A stretch of 64,000 bases of DNA from Cercozoa sp. M6MM (Eukaryota > Endomyxa: Ascetosporea): assembly GCA_040357565.1 (NCBI GenBank), contig JBDODJ010000012.1. One strand, given 5' to 3'. The translations under genes and the position numbers were made by a program. Below the pieces are notes generated by a model. It was not told the origin of the DNA. It saw only the letters and a list, made by a program, of their open reading frames with translations, and made no database searches. Of the stretch, positions 10,026 to 27,203 are shown piece after piece (the first letter of the stretch is position 1; each line of letters starts with the position of its first letter).

Positions 10026-13000
10026 CTACATCGGGCGCTGCGTGTCCTGGTCACGAAAGCCGCGATTGCGTTCGACAAGTTCGTCCCAAGTCATGTCACC
10101 TTTCAGCGCCTTTGCGTCCGACATTTGTCTGTGGTGTCCTACGATGCAGAACACGAGACGAGAGGTATAATCATACACATACACACGCATTTGTAAGAAG
10201 GGAGGTACGCCGTTTCCTCGCCCGTTCTCCTTTCAGGCGACTTCGCAATTCCTGCAGAAACACGAAACACAAAAATAGATCTAGGTCAATTCAGATGGTC
10301 AGATTAAGTGGTCGTACAGCTCGCTTCTCTGCGGCTGCAACGCTCATTTGATGCAGCGACTAAGCAAGCCAGGCAGAAACACTTGGATATGAAGCAGAAA
10401 CAGCACCACAAAGACAAGGTACCGCAGACATGAGTTGCCACACGTGTTGTTGATGCTGCTCTGCTTGCTCCTGCGTGCGTGGCGAACAAGGGATTTACAC
10501 AGAGGCACAGTTACATCCGACAGCTGGAGAGATAGAGGGAGAGCAAGACTACTTGCTGCAGGAAGCTGTCGGGGAACTTCTGCGCCAGGAAGAGGTAGGC
10601 GTCCAGCATGCAGTTGATGCGCTCCAGTTCACGCAAATCTTCCTGCGTAAGTACACATCACACCACCACCACCACCACCACACTGCACGAGCACTGTGTA
10701 CGTCGGATGAAGGCGGCTGGTCCGGCAGAGTGAGTGCTGGTAGTTCGACCTGTCAGCAAGGTGCACACTCTCAGGACGCACATACACACAAACAAATTGG
10801 GCGCAGTACAGGCAAGCCGTCGGAGAAACGTTCAGCCCACACGCGAACTAGTCTCTTCTGTGACGACACCAACACGGGTAGTCGGTCAAGAGGGTAAGAC
10901 ACGGGAGGTAGAGATATAACGTACGTATGCGAGACAAGTGTGGGTGAAGCCGTACGGCGCCACGCAGAAGGTCCACTTGTCGGCTGGCCGCATGAATACG
11001 CCATCCAGTAGGTTGGCCACCTCTAAGGATACACTGATGTACGGGAGGAAGGGGCAAGGGACACAGATAAGGGGCGTACCCAATTCATCAGAGACGTCAC
11101 CAAGCTGGAAGGTATTGTTGTCGAGTTCGCACAACTCGCACATCTCTTTAACCTGTGCATTTTAATGGGTATACTCCTTCCCACGCATCTGTGACGAATA
11201 TACCTGTTCGGCAAAGGTCTTGCCAGGCACCAGGTCACAGAAAGCCTCGACATGCGACCCCTCGAACAGGTACGTCGCACGTTCCTAGGTACACTTTCGT
11301 ACAGCCTGCATAGCAAGGGGCGGGGGGGGGGGGGAAAACGCACCTGTCTCTCCGGCTTTGAGAGCAGCGCTTCCTTCACTTTCTCGATGTTAGCGGCTCC
11401 GCGCACCTGCAGATAGACACACAATGCACTTCCACATGCACAGGGATACATGTCTGGACAAAGGGGACAAAGGTACGCCGTCGATGCTGATGGTACTGAC
11501 GTGTCCGATGCTCTGCTTGCCTTCGCCTGTGCGATCACACACAGAGATAAGGTCGGGCACAAACGACAAGGCTCGGTGTGTACCCTCATAGCGACCGGCG
11601 CGACCGGCGATCTGCAGAGTCTCGCTGACGGTGAGGTCGCGCAACCTCTTTCCGTCAAACTGGGAGGCACAACGGACACAGTGACAAGACAGAAAGCTAC
11701 GGTACACAACAGGAAGGAAGGTTATCTAAGGGAAACGAACCTTCTGTGTGTCGGAGAAGAGAATACGTCTGATGGCGAGGTTGAGACCCATGCCGACGGC
11801 ATCACTTGTAACCAGCACATCGTAGCCTGCACAGTTACCAGACAGAGCAACATAGACGAGGAGGACAAAGGTATGTGAGACCATGTGGTACCACTGTCCG
11901 GGTCGTTGAAGAGACGCGCCTGCTCTCGTCGCACGTCAGGTGGCAGACGGCCGTATACGATGGCGCACTTCATATTCTGCGGGGGGGGGGGGGGTAAAAG
12001 GATAACGTGGTTAAAGGGATAGAAAGAGGTACAGTGGTGGTTTCAACGATGCGTTTGATCTCGTGCAGCTTGGCGCGCGAGAAGGCCACAATGGCGTCGC
12101 CCTTGCTCAGTTGTCGCACTGACTGCAGTGGCTACACACAGACACCAAACGCACACTCAAAGGTGGTGCACACAGTAGCATAGATGGACAAGGCAGTACC
12201 TTGGAGACTCGCAACTGCCCGAGTCGCTCGTAAGTGTTGACGACGAGCTCATCGCCGGTGCGCTCGACCATCTTTTCGACGAGTTGTTTCACCTGTGGGG
12301 AAGGTAGACACGGGTCAAGGGAGGGGCGAACAAGAGTAAAGGGTGGGTAAAAGGGCAGGTCGCGAAAGGGAGGGGCAAAACTACCGAAGCATCGCCGCAC
12401 ACGTGAATCTCTTGAGCCCGCAAACCGAGCAGTGCCGCCGTCCAAGCGTGGCCTCGGTCCGGCGACCCGAGCATCTGGATCTACCACGCCGAGAGGGTAC
12501 AGGAGTCAGGGGATGACCAACAAGTAGGTGGCAAAGGTAGGTGTGTATGCATGTGTGTGTGTGTGTGTGTGTACACACCTCATCAATGACGGCAACGTCA
12601 TAGGTCTGATTTAAGGGCGCCATCTCGCAGGTGCAGGAGGTGTGCAAAGCACCCAGCACGATTTCCTTCTCCTGGCCCGTCATCAAGTTCGTCGGTACAC
12701 CGGCCTGCCCAGTTCCAGATGGTTTACACACTCCTGTCGAGTATCGAGTGAATGCAGGCACCTCGTTCATGCGCTCATAGTTCTCCCACGCCAGCAGACG
12801 CAAGGGTGCCAAATAGATGCCTGCTCAGTACACCAGTCGGCACCTTGCGGAGACATGTGACTACACGGGACCGAGCGTACCAGACCTGGACTGCTTGAGG
12901 GCGTCGATTGCCCGGTGTGTCTGTCACAAAGGTACTTGTACCCTGCAAGGGGCATACCAAGCAGAGGTTGCAGAGAGACATAGACACCTTGCCAGAGTTT

Positions 13001-13284
13001 GTTGGACCGGCGTGGTAGACGATCTTGCGCCGCATGTCTCGGGCGAACGGGTAGCCACTAGACATGCACACGCATACACACACATGCATGTATCAGCACA
13101 CAGGTTATGGGAAGGTACTTCTCAGGGCGGGTCATTTCGAGCAGATCGCCAAACACATTCCGTGAGGCAGGTAAGTTACGCCGCAGCCAGATGCGCATCA
13201 CGTTCTGCACGCGCTGCTGCAGGCGCTGCAGGCGCTCGTCTTCACTCTCCTGCCGACATTACATAAACTTACCATTTACACAGG

Positions 13285-13335
<51 letters not shown>

Positions 13336-13993
13336 ACATATGCCTGCAGTATATGCCAGACACCTGATTCTCACTGGAGACGATGTCCTCCAAATCGTCC
13401 TCCAAATCGTCCTCCAAATCGTCGTCATCGGAGTCGCTATACTCGTCCTCAACGTCGTCGCTAGTCGTCTCTTTGACCACACTAAGAGGATCCTCGCTGC
13501 TGTCGTCGTGCCCCTCGTCGTAGCCCTCGGACTCCTCGTCCTCGTCCTCGGTACCAAAAACGGGAAGAGCGTCGTACCACTGCATTTGCACTCGCTAGGT
13601 ACACCACAGGGACACAGAAAAAGCAGATGAGGCACACACCTCGTGGATGGCACTCAACATGTCCTGCGCACGCGGGTTCGTCGGGTTCTGACAGTAGGCC
13701 ATCAACTGCTCCGACTCCGTCTACACCAGGATTCATTTCATCTTAAAGGATAGGATATATGAAAGAGCAACCTTCAGGGAGTCGAACTTCGCCATCTCGA
13801 GCTGCAAGGAAAGACATGCGTACTGACCTCTGCAACTGCAACAACAAAAGAAGAAATTCACCTCTGAGCAAAGATAGGCGACGTTGTGCGCGATGGCGGC
13901 ACTCTCGTCGTCGAGATTTGAAGCTGCATTGCGCAGGGAAGCTGCAAAGTTTCGCGGCATGCGCGGTCTGCCCACTCGCATGAGGGACGGCAT
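10026..13993 (-). CDS. SUPV3L1: SUV3-type ATP-dependent RNA helicase, mitochondrial
   Basis: This is a DExH/D helicase of the mitochondrial RNA degradosome. The ATG at 13993 opens [20 protein letters not shown], an Arg-rich, acid-free presequence. An acidic linker with a DLED repeat follows, then Walker A in [13 protein letters not shown], motif Ia region [14 protein letters not shown], motif II VIDE, the SUV3-typical [36 protein letters not shown], motif [10 protein letters not shown] and motif [13 protein letters not shown]. The C-terminal SUV3 domain includes [21 protein letters not shown] extend the gene through three further exons ([42 protein letters not shown]) to TAG at 10026, because they join in frame with good splice sites. 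About 20 introns. Confidence 0.9.
13287..13334. repeat. (GT)n microsatellite
   Basis: Pure GT dinucleotides in a SUV3 intron next to the acidic-linker exon. Confidence 0.9.
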
Positions 13994-14605
13994 CTGTCAA
14001 GCGAATGCACCGCATGCCGGCAAGGACAAAAATCTAGGTTGTGGTATACCCGCCGCGTCTTCCTTTTCCCCTGTCCCACAGGCCTTCCGTCCTTCTTTTT
14101 TTTAATAGGTTTCCCATGCTTGTGTGTCCTGCCATGATGCTTCTTCGGCTGTCTCTGCAGGGGAACATCGTTAAGCAGAAGAAGAGCAATCAAACATCAT
14201 GAGTAGAGTGATCGCACCGAGGCAAACCGCACAGCTTGGCGCCGCACAGCTAACAACGTGCGCATCACCCAAGTAATCACACACGAGTGCTGTGTAGTCG
14301 GCGGGCTGAGCCGTCGGAAATCAACTCCACGCCATGGGCTCCGCCGATCCCCATTATACCAGGTGATCGTAAAAAAAGGACTGTGTTCTGGCAAAGGCCC
14401 AAAACTGTACCCCGCTGCTTTGACCTAATGCTAGGTTTGAGTGTGTGCTTATACCCACTTGCGTCGCGTGGGCTTTCTAATTTCGAATTTAGGTAACCCA
14501 GTACAGCACGATGAGCGTGTAATCTTTTTGGTGCTCGAGTACGTGGCTTTCCGAGGTTACGAGCGGGTTTAAAACGTTAAGAACCATCTCAGTACAGACC
14601 GATGA
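13994..14605. other. intergenic, no gene recognised
   Basis: Upstream of SUV3. It holds a T-run at 14097-14103 and several short ORFs with no coherent splice pattern. It may include the SUV3 5' UTR and promoter. Confidence 0.4.
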
Positions 14606-14944
14606 TCAGTTCCTAAAGATGTCTCGAAGATCGGGCGGAATGGGCGGCGGTTTTGGCACGTATTTTTTCTTCATGTGTATGGCCGGCGTCGCTTCACTGC
14701 GAGTAGGAGCGGCTCGCTGCCACTCTGCGAGCTTATCTACAGAAATGATGAGATTCATAAGTGTTCATACTTGCAAATTAGTGGACAGGAGCACCAGCGT
14801 GGGGGTGTCATCGGCGGTCGAGAAGTCTGCCAGCAGCTTGTGCAGTGGCAATCGGCCTGCCGCGTGATACAACCTGTACACAGCATGCAGAAGTATCGAA
14901 ACAAAGGCAGTCAATGTCTGAGACGTCAATGTCTGAGACTACAT
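14606..14944 (-). CDS. tentative small protein, unknown
   Basis: Two exons on the minus strand read like protein: 14771-14873 (YHAAGRLPLHKLLADF, then TPTLVLLSTNLQ) and 14606-14731 (LAEWQRAAPTRSEATPAIHM, then KKKYVPKPPPIPPDLRDIF) to TGA. They join in frame if the acceptor is the AAG at 14732-14734. A possible start is an ATG split by an intron: AT at 14943-14944 and G at 14873, giving about 76 residues. A longer protein with exons up to about 15290 is also possible. I do not recognise the product; the proline-rich basic C-terminus is its only notable feature. Confidence 0.35.
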
Positions 14945-15866
14945 TGTCAGTGGCAGCGACACGCATCGCGGTCTGCGCCAGCGACGGTACGGGCACCAAT
15001 CCTTGGTGTGCAGTTTGTGCACAACGAAAGGACGCTAGGTCTTCTTTCGCGTGAATGCGACTGCTTTACGTCTGTTTACTCTGTCCAAATGATCAGTCCA
15101 ACTCTTATTGAAACTCAGTACTTAAATACTACACGTACTAGTGGGAGTAAATAGGTGCAACGTACCCGTTGTAGTATTTCGCAAGGACCGAACGCGAAGC
15201 AGTGGTCTGTTGCGTTTGTGTTGTCGAAGATGCGAGGGCTTTGGTGCACAGCCGTTGACCAAGCACGGCTGACGCACGGCGAAGTGACGTGTCATGTCAG
15301 TGCATGGATAGAACAGACAGTCACATGGAAAAGCGAACTTGCAAGAAATCGAGCTAACCGAGAGACAAATTTAACAATCCTTCTTTTCAGCGACTCTGCG
15401 GCGTTTACCATGATTTAAGCCACTAAAGTAGTGCAGGGCACCCTGTGCACTGCAACAGTACTAACGGCAGAAAGCCAGCCAAGCACACGTAAAACCGCGT
15501 TTCCCGCTCTCAAAAGCTCAGGTCCTGTGCTAATGTGTATTCGACCAGTACTGAGCTCATTATAAATTCTTATAATTCACTCTGAAACAAAGGGAGGTGC
15601 GACAACAGCTCTCCGAACACTCGCCCCTTTAAAAGGTACGAAAACAGCACTCTCCGGGCACTCACCCTCTGAGCCCTCAAGTGGTACAGTACTGTACTGA
15701 TATACAATAAAAATTAAAAAAGATGACCATGATCGAACAACATTGCAGGCGTTAAAGAACCACGCAGTGTGCGTGCGCGAGCACACGTTTGTGAGTTTTT
15801 GTTATTGTACTGCCAGGCTCGCCCGCTGTGCGATCGCTTCCCCTTTATCTATCGACGTCTGGGGAG
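14945..15866. other. intergenic, no supported gene
   Basis: This lies upstream of kinesin-14. It contains duplicated short words (TCAATGTCTGAGAC twice at its left edge, 14911-14939) and AT-rich DNA at 15540-15720. A minus-strand stretch near 15190-15290 is open in several frames, but I could not attach it to a gene. Confidence 0.4.
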
Positions 15867-20718
<4,852 letters not shown>

Positions 20719-21093
20719 CTGGCAGCCTGTGCAGAGGCAAGTGGCGAGCGATGAAATGACCCAACTGAATGTCGTCACCCGTGTCGACGCTGACAGTGTG
20801 TTTCAGCGTGTGCAGTGCTGCGACTAGCATCCATTTTCTGCTTAGTTATTTGTGTTTGTTTGTTTTTCATCATTTTATTGCCATTTTCACGGTAAGGAAA
20901 ATTTAGTTAGGTACCAGCTCAAAGGGACGGCCATGACCAGCTACGTTTGAATACTAGTCACACAGTCGTTGAGTTGGTTGGGTGGTATAACTTTGCTTCG
21001 GTTCGGAAATAGCAAAAGTGAACAACTAGCGCTACGACGCGCAGGTCATTCTTGTCGCAATGCGGCAGTCACCGTCGCACAACGGCGAGAGAC
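20719..21093. other. intergenic, tail-to-tail
   Basis: 3' flanks of kinesin-14 (+) and uL4 (-). It is T-rich around 20835-20890. No gene was seen. Confidence 0.5.
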
Positions 21094-22394
21094 TTAGGCG
21101 CGCTTGGCAGCGGCGACCTCGTCCTTCTTGGCGTCCTTCTGCGAGCGGAGGAGCTCGGCACGGCGGGCGGCCAGGGCGTACGGGTTCAGCTTGACCATCT
21201 CGCCGAGGTTCTTGAGCGGGTTCTTCTTGAGACGGAAGGCACGGCCCGACGACTGCGCCGGCTTGAGCGCCGTCTGCACGGCGTCCGAGTTGACGAGACG
21301 CTTGAGGTCGCCCGACACAACGATGTTGCGCGGCAGCTTGTAGCCCGACTTCTGCTCGGACAGGGCCTTGGTGGTGCCGAAGATCTTGTCGAGCTTCTCG
21401 AAGGCGCCCTGCGAGAAGATGATGAAGCGGCCGACGTGGCCACCCGGGGCCAGCTGCAGCAGGTTCAGCGACTCGACCGAGGCGAGCTCGACGCCGGCAA
21501 TGCCGCGGAAGGCGCGCACGAGGCCGTCGTTCTTGGCGTACACCACGAGCGGGCCGAGCTTCTGCTGCGTGCGGCGGTTGCGCATCTTGCCCTTACCGGC
21601 GCGCAGCTTCTTCGAGGCAATCACCTTCTCGACGTCGCCGTAGGCCTTGACGGCCTTGAGCACGGCAATGGCCTCCTTCGTGGTCTTGACGGACTCAATG
21701 GCCGACTCAACAACGAGCGGCACCTCCGACACGTTCGAGATCTCGTGACCGCGCGCCATCAGCAGCGGGGCCGACGCCGAGGCAGCGAGCGCCGAGCAGA
21801 CGGCGTAACGCTTCTCGTTCGTGTTGATCTTGCGGTGCCACTTGCGGTACGTCTTGGTCGGGTTGAACATGCGACCGCCACGGCACATGTTGCCGAAGGC
21901 ACCCTGGCCCGAGCGCGAGGTACCGCCACCCGACACACGCGGGATACGCGACACAGCGCGGCCCTACAATCAGCAGCACGTAAGGTGAAATCACCAGGAC
22001 TCAGGATGTGAAAGCAAAAAGGGGAAGTTACAGTGCCCCACGACTTGGCCGAGTGCTGCATACCGGCGACGAGGCCAGACGGGCCGAAGTGCACCATGAC
22101 ACCGTAGGCCTGACGCGAGTTCTTGCGCATGTTGGTGTGCACGTACTGCACGATGTCCGTACGGATCGGGGCCGTGAAGACAGCCGGCAGCTTGACCTGC
22201 GTGGCGGTCTTCTCACCGGTGAGCGACTGGATCGCAACGAGCGGACGGGAAGCCTACACAAACACCACAGCATTGCCACACCACGCGACACCTTGTCAAA
22301 ATTGCGTTTTCCGCGAAAAATCGCTCAACACAGCAAAATTTGCGCACGCGTTACATTGCACAGCGTAACGTTCTACGGATGTCCAGCGTACCAT
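21094..22394 (-). CDS. RPL4: 60S ribosomal protein uL4 (RPL4)
   Basis: Three exons give about 364 residues, the usual length. Exon 1 is the ATG alone (22392-22394), followed at once by donor GTACGC. Exon 2 starts [15 protein letters not shown] and contains [20 protein letters not shown] and SAKSWGT. Exon 3 carries the hallmark [62 protein letters not shown] and a Lys/Arg-rich C-terminus ending AAAKRA. uL4 lines the peptide exit tunnel of the large ribosomal subunit. The extra start exon is supported by the human protein beginning M-A with a comparable ARPLISV sequence, and by the absence of another in-frame ATG. Confidence 0.95.
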
Positions 22395-22631
22395 TGTGAC
22401 TGCAATTTCCGAAAAGAAGAAGTTCAGAAATTTTAATGTTTTGGGTTTTCGGCGCTCCAGTCGCCCTAATAGGAAACTGGTCAGATAGCTTTGAAGCACA
22501 TGGGAGGTGCGCAGGTGTGCTGACTGGCCGTGTACCTGTCAGGTGTTGTCCAGGTGAATTTGGCCGTTGCTTGCAATGTACCGCCTCGAGACAATACAGC
22601 GCGAAATAAGCATGGGTTTGATGCAGGCAGA
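22395..22631. promoter_or_regulatory. head-to-head intergenic between uL4 and coiled-coil gene
   Basis: 237 bp between divergent start codons. On the uL4 side it includes the AT-rich TTTTAATGTTTTGGG stretch near 22432-22446. It probably holds both promoters; no motif was identified with confidence. Confidence 0.4.
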
Positions 22632-25600
22632 ATGGAGAATTTCCTGGCGTCCCATGAGGTACATGTGTCGCGGCGGCAGTCGCGGCCACTGCCGGCCTTA
22701 TCCTCACTGATCACTGGCGTTTCTCGGCATGAGGCCGCTGCTGATGTGCGGCAACTGGATGACCTTGAAGGTACCTAATCTACCACGCGGTATGTCCGTA
22801 TATGTATGGATATAACACGATCGGTGCTCAGGCGTTGCAGCTGCCTCATTTCCGCGTGACGTTATTCCTGGCAGTATCGGCAATGTCGATAGTACCGTGT
22901 TTTTTAGTGTGTCCGCCCGGCCCGCGCATGTAGTCGTATGTGAGTACAGGAGGCACGGCAGAGGGCGAGTCGATGCTGACTTCGCGGCGCAAGCGAGCGC
23001 GTTTTGCACGGCGACAACTGGTGCTGCTGCAAGGCACTTCTACTGGGTAAGATAGGGTTCTTCGACGAGATGTGCAGAAGAGTATTTGTGTATGTTTGTG
23101 TAGGGCACAGGCAGAAGAGGAGAGGGAATTGGCGCACTCCATACGCACAGTACTGTTCCTTGTTGTCTTGTGTGTTGGTCTGGTTCTGAGTCCTTCTTTT
23201 CACCCATACACACACGCACACTTGTAGGCACGACAGCAGGCGCGAGAGGCGCGCGTGCGAGTGGCGGCGCTGCAGCGACAACTCGCACTGCTGGACGCCG
23301 AACGTGCCAACACAGTGCTTATACTTTCTTGTATCATTTTAACACTACACCCCTCCCTACCTCCCTCTGCTGGCAGTACGCCAAGGAGGAGGCCTATAGG
23401 GAACGCGCGCAGCAGGAACTAACGCAGCTGCGGCAGGAGATAGCGCAGGCACAGCAGAGGTGTCATCGCATTAGTTCCCCGCTATCCTGTCTGTGTTTAC
23501 CCTCCCCTCCCCCGCGCGCGATAGGTTCCGCACTCTGATGCAGCAGTTTCGGCAGCAAGCACGGCAGCAGCACTGGCACCTTGGCCGAGTGCGTGCCATG
23601 ACGCAACTGTTGCAGCAGTGTCAGCAGCACTTGTCACCAAGGTACACTCCGGGTTTGACCTAGTTTAGACCCATGACTCTTTTCCTGTACCTAGATTTGT
23701 CGTGGTCGACAAGGACGAAAAGAAAGCGACAACAGCAGTTGCTACTGATGTACTGTCGCTTTTCTGCGTGTGAGTTAACTCATGTCAACACTGTATGCAC
23801 AGGTGACGGCCTCGATGCCGACGCCACCTTCGATTCCGATCGACGCTTCCTCCGGTCAGACGCCGGCGGCGGGGAAACCGTCAGTCACCGATGTCCGCGC
23901 GGAAGCGGACAAAACAGTCACTGGCGACAGTGCCGACATGAAAGGTTGTCTTTCACCTCATGTGTATCTGTGATTGTACAACCATTTTGTGTGTCTGGAC
24001 GCAGGTTTCCTGCAGCAGGTGATGCAACTCGCCATGACCGACGACGCTGCCGTATCCTTTCTGTTACCCCCGCGCCGCGCACATAAGCACATGTACCCCT
24101 GGGCAGACGCAACCACCAACAGTGCCGCCGCTGCCGTCGGACGAGGCGACGCGACACTCGCAGTTGCAGCAACTGCAGCAGCGATTGCAGCAACGCACAC
24201 AGCACTGCGAACAGCTGCAGGTGGAGGTACTGCCTTCTTGCCCCCCCCCCCCCTGCTGCTATATCACTTCCAATTCAGGTGGATCGATTGCGCGAGTTGG
24301 CGCGCCCGCGGCCGCTGTCAGCCCTGCTAGGTGGAGATGCCGGTGCTGGTGATGCTAAGGTTGGTGATGCCAAGACCAGTGAGTCCACTATTGGTGACTT
24401 GGTGGGCGGTGTCGATGACGGCGACAGTCAGGATGAAACGCAGGTCACCAGTCAGATCGATCGCATGCGCGACGACGGTGCCGACACTGGCAGTGAGAAA
24501 CGACAGCATCGGCAGGCAGCAGACCAAGACAACAACACTGTGTTCTCACCGTCAACAAAGGATGAACCGCTCATTGTTGCACTACGACAGGTAGCGTTTC
24601 TTCCTTCCGTGTTATTCCCGTGTGGTGTCTGGTGTTTCTTGTATTTGTTCGCGTGTGGGTGACCAGGCTGACCTGGCCGTGCGGCTGCAGAATGACGCGC
24701 GTGTCGCACGCGAGCGCGATGCCACCATCGCCGTGCTCAGGTAGCACTGTATCCTCTTACCTCTTTTAAACCCACATTCCTGCTTTAACCCGTACCCCCG
24801 TGCCACAGGGAGCAATGTCGACGCGCCCAGGACACTTTGCGCAACAACACACAGCAGTTGGTGTCGCTGCGGCAGCAATACACCTCGCTACGACACAAGT
24901 ACGACCAGGTGTTGCAGGTGCCTTGGTCTTTTCTACTGTGTGAATACATGTGAGTGGGTTGGTGTTTGTGTGTGCAGTTGAAACAAGGGCCAGCATCGGT
25001 GTCACAGGATGCGCAACGCAGCGAGGAGCAACGCTTACAGCTCGTGGAGCAGTGGGTACTCTACTATTTGCCCTTCTTACCTTGTCCGTATTCTTGTGGG
25101 TGCAGGCACGTCAGATGGGCACCGCCACAGCCTCGCGCTGGCGTGCGGCGATGCATGCCATGGTCGATGTTCACGGTGTGCTGTCTTTCGCTCCGCTTTA
25201 GCACCCCTTCTCACTTCACTCCGCTCTGCTTATAGGCCGAGTTCCGACCAAGCAAGGAACCGCGGCAAGGGGAAAGTCGCTGCTCGGTCGGCGTGCTGCC
25301 GTTGCTGTTGGTGCCTCTCCCAGGTGCTCACCGTTTTTCCCCCCCCCCCCCCCCCGCGAACCTGACTTCTTGCATATGTGTACATGCAGTGACGTGGCTG
25401 CCACGATGCCGGATGAGGCAACGCGACGGCTTGTGACGGCGCTGCTCGGTCCGGTGCCACCGGACACGCACCCGCACGTTGTGCAACACATGCTGCTGGA
25501 CCGGTATCAGTTCGCTCTGCTACCTATATCTCATGTCCCTCCTCTACATATATTGTGTTCCTATGTGTATGTGTGTGTGTGTGTGTGTGTGCAGACTGTG

Positions 25601-27003
25601 CACGGCCTTGACACAAGTGACGTCGTTGCGCAAGCAGTTGCTGCTGAGCGAGCGCGCTGCCGACACTGCGCGTATCGCACAGGAGGTGTGCACCGTTTGT
25701 TGTTCTCCTGCCTTTCTGCACACACATACCTCTTATTAGACTGCCGAGGAGGAGAAAACAGCGGCAGAGAAGGCACTCGCTGAGATGCGAAAGGACGCTG
25801 CTGCCTTGCAGGCACAGGTGCTTTCTCTACTGTCTGTGTACTAGTAGGGATGTGCAGATATTCACTGCACTGGTAGGTCCGTACCAAGACGATCGCTAGC
25901 ACGTTGAAAGAGAAACTGCGCCGCCAGCAACAACGCTTGCGACAGGTGCAGTTTTCTTCGTTGCCACCCAGCTAGTGTATTTCCTGTGTAGTTTGTGCTA
26001 TTCGGTAGATGCAAGAAGAACATGCGAGTCAAATACAGCAGTTGCAGACACAGCACATTGAGGACAAGGCGGTACCCTTTTCGCACCTCTCCCCGCATAT
26101 CACATGTGTGTCTGTACCCTGCCAATATAGAAGTGGCAGAAGCAAGAGGCGCATTTGCGCGAGTTAGAGACGCTCGTGGCGACGCAGCGCGAGAGCATCG
26201 ACGCGCTGACACAGCAGCTGGCCGAGGTGAGAGCTGCCGCACAGCAGGTCAGCACTGAGTGGACCGACGATGACCACGAAGGCGACACTGGCGACATCGA
26301 CACGTCCTTCCTGCGCGCACCGTCGGTGCTGCCGCCTGTGGCGACGCCTGGTGTACGGTTGGGCGCCTGTCTGTACAGAACGCGTGACTACACAGTGTTC
26401 GAGTCGGTGCACACGCCGTCGCTGCACGTGTCAATTGGCACTCCGGTTCGCTATGATGATGCATCGTTCGGCGTTGTGTCTTTGCTCAAGTAAGCCCCCC
26501 CACCTGGACGGAAACCTGGATGTATGTGTTTGTGCAGAGTGATGCACGATACGAACGAGCTGTTGTTGGAGGTGCAGTCCTTGCCGTTGCTGCGCCAAGT
26601 GGCACGACGCACCGGTGTGTCGGTGCCTCCGACGGCGGTGCCTGAAGAAAGCTCTCTGCGCGAGGTGTGTCTGTGCGACGACGCGGACAGCGTGACACTG
26701 TTGCTGTCGCGTGTGCGGCAGGTTGTGTCGCTGCGCAGTACATCCCCAGACTCTTCACGGGCCGACAGCGATATTTTGCTGTGCCGGTATCGCTTCAATG
26801 CCCAGTCACGCGCGTTCGAGCGCATTAGTCGTCTTCGCAGTGCACGTGAAAGCAGCGCCGAGCAAGACACTTATAGTCACGTTAGCAGTGGTCGCACCAG
26901 CAAGAGCACGCCCGCGGCCAACAGTGCGTCAAGTGCGAGCAGCCACTCGCCGCTGTTGCGACCGAAACACCGTGAAGATCCCGGTGGCCAAGGCGGGTTC
27001 TGA
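22632..27003 (+). CDS. large coiled-coil protein, unknown
   Basis: Short exons on the + strand join from MENFLASHE to TGA at 27001. The product has a basic patch (SRRKRARFARRQLVLLQ), then long Gln/Glu/Arg-rich coiled-coil exons (AQAEEERELAHSIRT; YAKEEAYRERAQQELTQLRQ; HLRELETLVATQRESIDALT). These are followed by an acidic spacer and a more globular C-terminal part (LGACLYRTRDYTVFESVH; LHVSIGTPVRYDDASFGVVS) and a Ser-rich end. Poly-C tracts sit just upstream of acceptors at 24241 and 25340. I do not recognise the family. Centrosomal or basal-body coiled-coil proteins look like this, but that is inference from composition only. Confidence 0.65.
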
Positions 27004-27203
27004 CGCGACGTCGTAGTTACTGTGTCAAGAAGTCGACTAAATAACTTGACTTATCTGACTTGGTTGGTTTCCTAGAAGACTCAACCAACTACAGTAACTA
27101 TCTGACTGACGGAACGAGTTCCGCGCGGATCTCGAAAAATATATGTAAGAAAAACTCAGTCGGAGAGTCTCTTAGTGTGAGTGTGGTTTTAATCCGGAAG
27201 TTC

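Noticed and set aside
10095-10277. A plus-strand ORF pair starting [12 protein letters not shown] and ending LQKHETQK
   Set aside because: The opposite strand holds better SUV3 C-terminal exons with matching splice sites and an in-frame stop; the plus frame has no further support.
14675-15154. A 159-codon plus-strand ORF
   Set aside because: It lies antisense to exons with splice signals and has no domain or splice structure of its own.
21052-22011. A 319-codon plus-strand ORF opposite uL4
   Set aside because: It is the antisense shadow of a highly GC-biased ribosomal protein exon.
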